This document shows positions 1-11,400 of a DNA stretch of 64,000 nt, in pieces. Made by a program: the position numbers and the translations under genes. The stretch covers positions 66,143,479 through 66,207,478 of the forward strand of contig NC_069125.1 of NCBI RefSeq assembly GCF_026914265.1, read 5' to 3'. Position 1 is the first letter of the stretch. The number at the start of each line of letters is the position of its first letter. Under the pieces are notes generated by a model, which saw nothing but the letters and a program-made list of their open reading frames with translations, made no database searches and had not been told where the DNA came from. The stretch is from Mya arenaria. Its lineage: Eukaryota > Mollusca > Bivalvia > Myida > Myidae.

Positions 1-121
1 CCAACGATCAGACGTGCGTGTTTTCCCTGGTCACGAGCCACACGATATCACCGTCACCCTCAACCTCACGTGCACTGCGCATATGCCCTTTCGTGCGGGT
101 GACGTTACTAAGTGGTTCAAA
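1..121 (+). other. Possible tail of a coding exon running in from the left
   Basis: One frame is open from base 2 to a TAA at 122-124 and reads like protein (it contains HDITVTLNLTCTAHMPF). The other two frames read less like protein. No family is recognised and no splice acceptor can be seen because the window starts here. It could be the last exon of a gene whose 3' side is the following minisatellite, or chance. Confidence 0.2.
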
Positions 122-279
122 TAACGTCAAGTTATCTGTACGTCAACATTGAAACTTCATAGTAGTCTTGTTTCCTCTTCATCTACGGTGTCATCAACGC
201 TAGCCTCTATTTCACGGACTTTCTCGCGTTATCCTCTTACAACCACTGAATCATCAACAAGCCAAATACGAAGCATTGG

Positions 280-2050
280 AATAACGAGTACATCAATCTA
301 TTCAATGCCGAAGGCTGTACCCACAAGTACATCAAGCTATTCAATGCCAAAGGCTGTAGCCACGAATACATCAAGCTATTCAATGCCAAAGGCTGTAGCC
401 ACGAGTACATCAAGCTATTCAATGCCAAAGGTTGTACCCACGAGTGCATCAAGCTATTCAATACCAAAGGCTGTACCCACGAGTACATCAAGCTATTCAA
501 TGCCAAAGGTTGTACCCACGAGTGCATCAAGCTATTCAATGCCAAAGGCTGTAACCACAAGTACATCAAGCTATTCAATGCCAAAGGCTGTAACCACAAG
601 TACATCAAGCTATTTAATGCCAAAGGCTGTAACCACAAGAACATCAAGCTATTCAATGCCAAAGGCTGTACCAACAAGTACATCAAGCTATTCAATGCCA
701 AAGGCATTAACCACAAGCACATCAATTTTTTCAATGCCAAAGGCTGTACCCACGAGTACATCAAGCTATTCAATGCCAAAGGCATTAACCACAAGCACAT
801 CAATCTATTCAATGCCGAAGGCTGTACCCACAAGTGCATCAAATTATTCAATGCAAAAGGCTGTACCCACAAGTGCATCAAATTATTCAATGCCAAAGGC
901 TGTACCCACGAGTACATTAAGCTATAGAATGCCAAAGGCTGTTCCCTGCGAGTACATCAAGCTATAGAATGCCAAAGGCTGTCCCCATAAGTGCATCAAA
1001 TTATCCAATGCCAAAGGCTGTACCCACGAGTACATCAAGCTATAGAATGCAAAAAGGCTGTACCCACAAGTGCATCAAATTATTCAATGTCTAAGGCTGT
1101 ACCCACGAGTACATCAAGCTATAGAATGCCAAAGGCTGTACCCACGAGTACATCAAGCTATAGAATGCCAAAGGCAGTCCCCACAAGTACATCAAGCTAT
1201 TCAATGCCAAAGACTGTAACCACAAGTACATCAAGCTATTCAATGCCAAAGGCTGTAACCACAAGAATATCAAGCTATTCAATGCCAATGGCTGTACCAA
1301 CGAGTACATCAAGCTATTCAATGTCAAAGGCATTAACCACGAGTACATCAAGCTATGCAATGCAAAAGGCTGTAACCACGAGTACATCAAGCTTTTTAAT
1401 ACCAAAGGCAGAAGCCACGAGTGCATCAAGCTATAGAATGCCAAAGGATGTAGCCACGAGTACATCAAGCTATCCAATACCAAAGGCTGTAGCCACGAGT
1501 AAATCAAGCTTTGCAATACAAAAGGCTGTAACCACGAGTACATCAAGCTTTTTAATACCAAAGGCTATAGCCACGAGTACATCAAGCTATCCAATGCCAA
1601 AGGCTGTAGCCACGAGTACATCAAGCTATCCAATACCAAAGGCTGTAGCCACGAGTACATCAACCTATGCAATGCAAAAGGCTGTAACCACAAGTACATC
1701 AAGCTATTTAATACCAAAGGCTGTAACCACAAGTACATCAAGCTATCCAATGCCAAAGGCTGTAGTCACGAGTACATCAAGCTATCCAATGCCAAAGGCT
1801 GTAGCCACGAGTACATTAAGCTATTTAATACCAAAGACTGTACCCACGAGTACATCAAACTATTCAAAGTCAGATATTGTAACCATGAGTACATCGATCC
1901 ATTTAAAGTCACATGCTGTAACCAAGAGTACATGAAGCTATTCAATGGCGAATTATGTAACCACGAGTAGATCAAAATATACTTTAATGGTCAACTATGT
2001 AACTACAAGTTTATCAACATGTTTCAGGTTAAATGGTGTTAACTACTAAA
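280..2050. repeat. 39-bp minisatellite, about 45 units
   Basis: The unit is 39 bp (for example AGCTATTCAATGCCAAAGGC at 335 and again at 374). Because 39 is a multiple of three, long open frames exist on both strands. On the plus strand each unit reads as a 13-residue Ser/Thr/Tyr/Pro/Lys repeat of the type SYSMPKAVPTSTS. Two 1-bp insertions near 930-1050 break that frame, and units beyond about 1850 are decayed. Variation between units changes amino acids freely. I therefore treat it as non-coding satellite, although a mucin-like or adhesive-like repeat protein cannot be excluded. Confidence 0.85.
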
Positions 2051-3106
2051 GTTATTATATGGCAAATGGCGCAAGCACGAGTCCATCGCCCACCCCTTAT
2101 ACTTCGTCGTTCCTCGCCTCCTCCGTAGTTCCTATCCGCTGCCCCTGCTCGTGTGAAAAATATCCTGGCTCATACGCAACTTAACACTGGCACTCGCGGG
2201 AAGTTTTAAGTTGATTTACTCTTAAAATCTTTCAGATGCAACGTGCAAGAGAAAACAAAACACTTCTAATGTGTGTCTGTGGGGGGGGGGGGGGGCAACG
2301 CTGTTCTGTTTTTCAGTCCATGGAGCCAGCTTTACGACATTTATGACTCTGTTTTTTAAGTTAAAAGTAAATAGGTGTTTGGGTGATGGACAACATCGAT
2401 GACACTCGGACTATGACGACGTCAGAGCTCATGGCCAGTCACACACTATCAACTTGAACAGTACTGGTGAACTTTTAACATATATTCGAGATCACCGAGT
2501 TGGTGGTGAACTGCGTCATGAAGTGTGTACGGAGGTAGATATCTTAACAATTGACTTCAATCTTTTCTTAAAATTCAATTAAAATGTTTCATATTGGACA
2601 ATAGAGATTAACGGAGATACTATATTATAAAAGCAGGTTCACATAGTGTAGGCATTGTTAACAAATGTGAGTTAAGGCGATAGTAATTATTACATTTAAT
2701 TCACCGAGTTCATTTGATATTTCTGACTTTGAGTAGTTAACGAAATTAGGACTGGTCCAAGACTATTTCGTTTGTTTTCGATATGAAACATTTTACACTG
2801 CACAAACAGTGGATAAAGTTGTCAAATACGATTTGAAAAAAAGAAAGACGAGAACATTTAAGAATATTTATTATTTTAAAGAAATGAAGACAAGCATATA
2901 TGCATAATATAAAAAAGCTCTGTAAACAGTACGAATCTTGTAAAATAAAAGTGATAAGGCCACAAAATGCATTGTTTATCAATGTAGATATAGCAGTTGT
3001 GTAACGGAATCAATGCTTTCATGCGTGCTAATCGTTTATTTTATAAATTAGACTTTGATAGAAAGCTGCAGTTTTCGTCCCGGTAATTCACCAATGTTTG
3101 GAACGT
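2051..3106. other. Gene-free stretch
   Basis: I see no supported gene. It begins with decayed minisatellite and contains a run of about 16 G near 2280. The rest is AT-rich DNA and would include the 3' UTR of the leftward gene ending at 3107. Confidence 0.5.
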
Positions 3107-4493
3107 TTAACCGCGCGCTACAGCGCCAGCCACCGCCCCAACGACAACCGCTCCTAAGAGAGTCTTAGTCAAATCTTTCGATTTTTTATACGGCTTCCGG
3201 TGCGTGGGATAGTAGCCGCGATGTGTGGGGTAGTGGACTGGGTGGGCAGGATAATGGCCAGGGTAGTTAGGAACTTGCTGCCGGGGGTAGTATCCTTGGC
3301 TGGCTCCCGTCCAGTATCCTGGGTGATAGTTCTGCTGACCGTAAGACTGAGGGTAATACTGTTGACCATACGACTGTGGATAAGACTGTTGCCCGGTCGT
3401 TTGTGGATAGTATTGCTGGCCGTACTGAGAATAGGCCTGCTGGCCATACTGTTGATAATAACCGTTGGTCGGTGTGTATCCGGCCGAATACTGTGGCTGT
3501 GCGTACTGCGAGGACTGTTGGCCTGTCCAGTACTGGGACTGCAGGGGCTGAACGGCCGGTTGGTAGACGGCACCGCTCGCGTAGCCCCGCACACCTGTCC
3601 CTACAGGCGCGTACGCGTTAACTGGGTAATATCCGCCGCCTGTGTAATACAATAAAACAAGATGCTATCATTTGTATTGTGTGACCAGTTTTACCTAGTA
3701 TCAGATCCTCGTAAAGTGCATGAATTATGATGTATTTCTTTAACGAATAATAATTGCAGTATTTTCCGGATTAAAATGAAATAAAAGTGGTAGCCTTAAG
3801 TGTAGTGAGGCATTGACAACAGAATATGACAGTGCAACTAGTTATTATCACCGCCGATATGATTGTCTAAATCTTTCTCGTACATCAAGAGCGATGATGT
3901 TATGCGTAGATTTACCATTATCAAACCTCTGGTGAGTGACAATGGTCTGAACGGGTTAAGTCCTAGCGAATGTATGTAAAATTTCAATAGCGTTTTATGC
4001 ACTTTATGTCAAATACTAGATATTTAATCGAAATGATGGAGAACTTCGTGGTTCGTAATGAACTAGACATGTTCAACAATAAGGTTCGCAAGTCACGTTT
4101 CTAATGCTGTTTACATATTAATTGAAACCATTTTGTTCATTTTTTTCGGCTTAAAATAAAGCAAGTAATGAAATATCACAATGAATTGATGAATTAACAA
4201 ACACGACACTCGTCAAATCTTCTGCACTCCCACCAGTAATCACTAATATTTAAAACGTTTAACGCAATTGCATAGCTGCTAAGAATGAGATAATTTCATG
4301 AGCGCCTTGGACTGTTACAATACTGTGCGGAGTCAATCCAAATTCGAAAAAAATACACAGACATTAATCCAAGAAATCAGTGTGACCGTAAGAAATCAGC
4401 CTTACCGGTAGCAGGCACCTGACAGTGGATTGAGGGTAGGAGGCTGCCAATCAACAGCGACACGTGCAGCAGAACCTGTTTGGCGCTACGCAT
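3107..4493 (-). CDS. Secreted Tyr/Gln/Gly-rich low-complexity protein, two exons
   Basis: Exon 1 is 4406-4493 and exon 2 is 3107-3639, joined by a GTAAGG donor and a pyrimidine-rich ACAG acceptor in matching phase; total 206 residues. Exon 1 encodes a basic start (MRSAKQ), a hydrophobic core (VLLHVSLLIGSLL) and a likely signal-peptidase site near SIHC-Q, so the protein is probably secreted. Residues about 30-185 are dominated by Tyr, Gln, Gly, Pro and Ser with repeats such as SYGQQYYPQ, followed by His/Pro/Tyr-rich HYPTHRGYYPTHR, a basic KPYKKSKD stretch and a hydrophobic Gly/Ala/Val tail (TLLGAVVVGAVAGAVARG). No family is recognised. The composition recalls shell-matrix, byssal or other extracellular structural proteins of molluscs, which is inference only. 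The hydrophobic tail could be a membrane or assembly segment. Confidence 0.75.
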
Positions 4494-5474
4494 CGTCTAA
4501 AACAGAAGTACCTTGTAAAATCTGATGTTTGGAAATTAATTTTACTGAAACAATCTTAGAAAGCAACATACGCCAATAAACCTTGGAGCAAAAATCACGT
4601 TCCATATGAAATTCTTATAAAAGCAATTAGCAAAATAGAAAATTATAACAAAACATACCTATTAAAGTGTAGTTATCCCTCTTAAATGGTGGGTAAGGGG
4701 GCTGGTTGTGGTATATATATTGAATTGTCATGATAAAAAATTGTAAAATACGTCAAGAAATACGTTCACCAATCAGAGCTGACCGAATGTAGCCCCGGGG
4801 CAGTGGACAGTGAGTAGATGTCATTTCACCCGTAATGAAGTTTCCACCGACCATGACTAGCTTACTCAGCGATTTTGACAGGCAAAAAGATGGTTGTTGT
4901 ATAATATGACGACAAGGAATTGATTTACTCATACAACAAACCAGTAAATACAACTTCAAACCAGTCATGCATGGTACCGGAACTTGACGTATTACAATGG
5001 TAAAATCTAAGAAAAGACGGAAAACTACATGATTGCATTGGCAATTTAAAAAAAATGATTTAACGACTAAGTTTACGGCGAGCTACTGACTATTGTATTT
5101 AACGGGCTCCAGTTTGGGCAGACGACAGCTATGGCGACAACACGAACGCAACTAACACATTATAAAGACATGCAGATGACGCAAAGATTTGTAAAATTCA
5201 ACGAATACACCAAACAATCTATAACTTCCATCATTTGCAAAACTTTGCCACAGAATAACACATTACCTGTCATATTTCAAATCACAGCTTAAACACATAC
5301 AAAAATGTTGTATTTAGTAGTAATAGAACTACATATCTCGCCATGTATTATGTACAGAAGGTTCATGTTTAACACATTTATTTCACATACAGTACGGACA
5401 TAAGAGCATTGCATTGATTGTTTTATTCAAAATAATACACAACAATCTTCAACAAGTCAAGCTGCAAGCTACTC
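4494..5474. other. Intergenic stretch between the secreted-protein gene and NLE1
   Basis: No supported gene. Its left part is upstream sequence of the secreted-protein gene and its right part is NLE1 3' UTR. A 71-codon open frame at 4753-4968 (-) has no recognisable features and I do not call it. Confidence 0.5.
5422..5427 (-). terminator. Candidate NLE1 polyadenylation signal
   Basis: The minus strand reads AATAAA about 48 nt beyond the NLE1 stop codon. A second AATAAA lies near 5376. Position and motif fit a poly(A) signal; cleavage site not determined. Confidence 0.5.
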
Positions 5475-8400
5475 TTATTTTCTCCAACTGAAAATAGAAA
5501 AAAGCAAAAAAATATATTAAAACGTATTGGCATTTTCTTTAATAGTAAATTAAACTAAATCTTAGAAAGAACTTAGAAAAGAGGGCTTTTATCAAATTAA
5601 GTGCAGTAAATATTAAGTATTGTAGTGATTTCAACTTGGGCATTAGCAAAACGAATGTATCATTATGGTATCTCCATCACCGAAGTCGAACATATTTCAC
5701 CAGAATACTCATATGATAGACAACACCCCAGCAGGTGAGTCGAGGACACTGTACTCACATTTTGAGGACCTTGTCCTTGCCCCCGCTGACCACTCGCTGA
5801 CCATCTGGACTCCAATCAACCGTGTACACCTACAATTTCAACGGTTTAAAAACCATGAGTCAACCTTCACATTAATCATTTTCAGAGATCCCAAATATAT
5901 TATAATTTTCAGAGAAAAAAATATTCTTACAGATTTAAAACTCATGAAATAAGAGTTAAAGTGATTTCCCTTTAAATAATAAGTGTATGTCATTTTTTAA
6001 ATATTTCACTCACGTGTGAGGAATTTATTTTCTATAAATTAGGAAATTTATTGACCACCTACTGTTCATATGTTGACCACTTAGTGAACACACATCATGT
6101 TAATTGTGTATTCCACGATAATTGCATTAAGGAATACAAACTTAAAAACCCACCTCATCTGCGTGCCCTGGGAGGTCGTGCAGGAGTTTTTTTGTCTTCA
6201 AGTCCCAGACCTTGAGTGTGGAGTCAGAACTCCCGCTACAAAGCAGGCGACTGTCTGCAGACCAGGAAACCTGGTACACACGACTCACATGGCCTCGTAG
6301 GGTGGTGATGAATCTGGCAGAAATGTGAATGATGTAGTGAGAAACATTGATTACCTTTCGCGCTAAATAAACGTTATATTACAAGTTTGTTTATTATCAT
6401 TCCAACTACATTGATCAAGAAGAAATGAAGGTTAGCCTTATATGCAGATTAGGGTTTGGATGTGCAGGCATTAGCATGCCATAGTGTTTGTACATATAGA
6501 TTAATGGATGCTATAATATAGACATTAACATACTATAACCATTTAGAAGTCCTGAAGAGGTTATGTTTGCTGATAAAGATACATATCATGGTATTTCAGA
6601 ATCTATATTTTTTTTACCCTAAATAATGCAAGATTTCTGATAAAGCTAAATCTCTCTTACTTGCCAGTTTTACCATCCCAGAGCTTCACAGACTTGTCAA
6701 ATGATGCGCTAGCAAGAAGTCTTGTGTCTGGAGAGAAGCGGACATCATTGATGAGTTGCATGTGCCCTGTAAGGCGGGCCAACGGCTTCGTCTCTGTCTC
6801 TGGAGTCCACATGTACAGAGTGAAGTCATCCGAGCCAGAAACCAGCTTCTCACCACCTATACTCTGAGTAAGAAAGTGATAAGGAATAATACAATTATTG
6901 ACTAAGTCAAAGGTATAACAATGCACTATGTTCATCAGACTTAAAGTTGCATGGAATGTATTCCATTTTTATAGTTTTTAATCATCTCAGAATTGTTAAT
7001 GCAATCAAAATAAAGGTGACAACACCAAAGATAAAACTAGACCTCAGCATGAGCTATATACCACTATACAGATTACAGTACATATACAAGTTACATGACA
7101 ACATGGGCTGCATTCCACTACACAGTACATAAATTATACATGTAACATGACAACATGGGCTACATACCACTTCACTGACTACAGTACATATGACTACAGT
7201 ACATATGACAACATGGGCTTCATTCCACTTCACTGACTACAGTACATATGACTAGATGGGCTACATACCACTTCACTGACTACAGTACATATGACTACAT
7301 GGGCTACATACCACTTCACTGACTACAGTACATATGACTAGATGGGCTACATACCACTTCACTGACTACAGTACATATGACTAGATGGGCTACATACCAC
7401 TTCACTGACTACAGTACATATGACTAGATGGGCTACATACCACTTCACTGACTACAGTACATATGACTACATGGGCTACATACCACTTCACTGACTACAG
7501 TACATATGACTAAATGGGCTACATACCACTTCACTGACTACAGTACATATGACTACATGGGCTACATACCACTTCACTGACTACAGTACATATGACTAGA
7601 TGGGCTACATACCACTTCACTGACTACAGTACATATGACTACATGGGCTACATACCACTTCACTGACTACAGTACATATGACTAGATGGGCTACATACCA
7701 CTTCACTGACTACAGTACATATGACTAGATGGGCTACATACCACTTCACTGACTACAGTACATATGACTACATGGGCTACATAACACTTCACTGACTACA
7801 GTACATATGCATGTACCATGACAGCATAGGCTACATAACACTTCACTGACTTCAGTACATACGCATGTACCATGACAACATGGGCTACATTCCACTTCAT
7901 TGACTACAGTACATACGCATGTACCATGACAGCATAGGCTACATAACACTTCACTGACTACAGTACATAGGCATGTACCATGACAGCATAGGCTACATTC
8001 CACTTCACTGACTACAGTACATACGCATGTACCATGACAGCATAGGCTACATTCCACTTCACTGACTACAGTACATACGCATGTACCATGACAGCATAGG
8101 CTACATAACACTTCACTGACTACAGTACATAGGCATGTAACATGAGAGCATAGGCTACATTCCACTTCACTGACTACAGTGCATACGCATGTACCATGAC
8201 AGCATAGGCTACATTCCACTTCACTGACTACAGTACATACGCATGTACCATGACAGCATAGGCTACATTCCACTTCACTGACTACAGTACATACGCATAT
8301 ACCATGACAGCATAGGCTACATTCCACTTCACTGACTACAGTACATACGCATGTACCATGACAGCATAGGCTACATTCCACTTCACTGACTACAGTACAT

Positions 8401-11400
8401 ACGCATATACCATGACAGCATAGGCTACATTCCACTTCACTGACTACAGCTCATTCACATGTACCATGGCAACATGTGCAAATCTTAAATGCTTTGAACC
8501 ATTTTACTTACAACTGCTTCATCATATCTCTCTTTTGCTTTTTGTTGTAGTTCAGGTCCTAAAGAAAAAAATATAATATTATCATTCAGACAACAACAAC
8601 AACAATCTTGAACCCCAACTGGTACAGAATACCAGTACATGAAATTGCAACATGAAAGTACAGCTAAATGTTTTACTGCAGTGACACCTTCAACACAGAC
8701 TTCAATTTCAGAAATCACCATCACCCTTTACTGTGTAAATAAAACCTGTTATTACCTGAGAGTGTTTGTTCTCTGTACACAATCTCTGCCTTGCGAGGAT
8801 CGAAGGCTCCTGTTCTCATCACGTAGTCTGTGCTCAAGGCCAGAATGTTCACCCAGTGTCCATGGCCCTGCAGTGTTCTACACAACATGCCCTGTAACAC
8901 GTTGGCAATATTTCTAAAGTCATAAGAGAAAGCATATTAAAATTCTACTTGTAACCCTATATCACAAGACCACTCTCAACCTGGTGGGGCTTGATCCCAC
9001 AACCTCTAAGATGAGGTGTGGACACCTATGCCACTAAATCACTCTCATCCTTGTTTGGTGTAAACCCACAACATCTTACCTGAAAGGTGGAAATCTATAC
9101 CACTCTCAACCAGGTGGGCTTTGAACCCACAACCTCTTGGGTGAGAGGTAGACATCTATATCACAAGACCACTTACATCCGGATGAGGCTTCAACCACAA
9201 TCTCGTAGGTGAGGTGTGGATACATATACAACCAGATCACTCTCACCTTGCTGGTGGCGGAAACCCATAACCTCTCGAGGCAGACACCTACATAGTCCTG
9301 CACTTTGGTGCAAATATAGCTAAAATTGTGCAAAAAATGGGAAAAAGAAATAAAATACTATACAGACCAAATAAATCAAAGACTTCGTACGACTTTATCG
9401 CATTTTGGCGGCCATATTGTCCGATACTTCCGGGGTCTCATACATTTTGAATTCTGTATGGTAAATAGAACCTATCTGCAAAGTTTCATGCTTTTCCCAT
9501 GATTTGCACAATTTTTCACCATATTGCAGTACTAATACCACAAGACCACTCTCACCCTTGTGGGGCTAGAACCCACAAGCTCTTGGGTGAATTGTGGGGC
9601 ACCTATACCACTAAAACCAACTCCCACCCAGGTGGGGATTGAACTCACAACCTCTTGGTTGAGAGGCAGTCACCTATATCACTAGACCACTCAAACCCTG
9701 GTTGGGCTTTAACCCAGAACCTCTTGGTTGAGAGGTTGACACCTATACCAGACAAGTTTCTGGAATGTTTCACCAGATGCACTCACATTGTCTCCCTTCC
9801 AGACTTTGACGGTTCTGTCCTGTGATGCGGTGTAGATCAGGTCTGTACCTCCCCATTTCACGCATGTCACACTCTGTAGGTGTCCCGATATACACACCAT
9901 ACACTGCGATAATGTCGTATCCCATATACGCACTGTAGCATCCTGGGAAAAGTTATTTCATATTTTTAATCCATTTTATTTTCATAATTATTCAATCATA
10001 TAATTTATAGAATATTAATGAAAAAAATATCACAAAAAACATCTATAAACAAGAGCTGTCACGTGTGCTCAACTTTTCCTCCGCTTTAAATTTAAGGATT
10101 GCAAAGTTTTGGTGAAACATGCACATGGATCACTATAAAATTAGATTACATGCAAAACCATAACCAGTTAAAAATTAAGGTGCAAAATTTGCATTATATG
10201 CAAGATAGAGTTATCATACATGATTGTATAAAGTTTCAATGCAATACATGAGTTATTGACTTATATGTGTTTACGTACAAAACCTTTACCAGAATTTCTA
10301 AGTCAAATAAGATAGAGGCAAAATTAAATTATATGCAATATAGAGCTATCTTACTTTATCAATTAAGAAGGTTGGATAGTTAGGAGCCCTTGTAGAAAGT
10401 TTCAATGCAATACATGATGTATTTGCAGAGATATTGACTTACATGTGGTTAAATGCAAAACCTTAACCAGAATTTCTGAGTCGAATAATAAAGGGCCATA
10501 ATTTGCATTTAATGCACAATTGAGCTATCTTACTTGGTTATTCAAGTAGGTTGGACTGTTGATTACCATTCTATTAAGTATCATTGCAATACATCCAGTA
10601 GTTACTGAGATATTAACCTATGTGTGCTTACATGCGAAACCTTAACCAGCAAAGTTAAATAATGAAGGCATTATTTTCAAATTAGTGTTATCTAACTTTA
10701 TTAAATGAGTGGGTTGAATAGTTAAGAACACATATCTAAAGTTTTAATGCACTGCATTATTTATTTGCTAAGATAATGACTTGAACGTGCTTACATGCAA
10801 AATGTTAACCAAGGTTAGACGTCGACACTAGGGTGAGAAGTAGAGCTCTCCTTATTCTTTGAGCTAAAAATCTGTAACCTATTTTATAAAGGCAAACAAT
10901 CATATGCAATATAATCATCAGTGTGAAGCACTTACTTTTGATGAACTGGCTAAATATCTACACTCTGGATCTCTGAAAATAAACACAAGGCATGAATAAT
11001 CTGAGCGTGACATGATCAGGGTTCCAAATACTCGGGAATATACTTAACAATCAACTCAACAAATAAACTTAGCTTGATATGTGCCATTATTTTTAAGAGT
11101 TCCATTACACACTGATAATGGTCATCATAATTATGCATTTCACAAGCTTTATAAATTACCTGAACAATTTCTCTAAATAGCAATGGAACAAATAAGCAAA
11201 GGATTGCAAGGATTTAGTGCTGAATATGAATCTCACAGATGCAGTGGTTTCCATGCCAACCAGGTGATCCACTGTTTGTGTTGTACCATGGTCTTCCCTA
11301 TCTGTTTCCCTGTGGACGGCTCCCACACACATACCTACATGTTGAAAAGAACTTTTTATCATAGAAAAAATGTGAATGATAATTGTTTTCAAAATTGTAG

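Noticed and set aside
237-935. Minus-strand Leu/Trp/Gln-rich repetitive frame
   Set aside because: It is the antisense of the 39-bp minisatellite, with no start context or conserved features.
4753-4968. 71-codon minus-strand frame with a Cys-containing N-terminus
   Set aside because: No family resemblance, no clear signal peptide, and it sits in the short intergenic space between two genes.
7746-8435. 229-codon minus-strand frame of 18-residue Cys-rich repeats
   Set aside because: It is exactly the 54-bp minisatellite read in one frame, lies inside an NLE1 intron, and lacks a signal peptide or splice context.
9095-9175. Functional tRNA gene
   Set aside because: The tRNA-like fold is degenerate (A instead of U before the anticodon-like CCC, no good acceptor stem) and repeated in tandem, so I call it tRNA-derived repeat.
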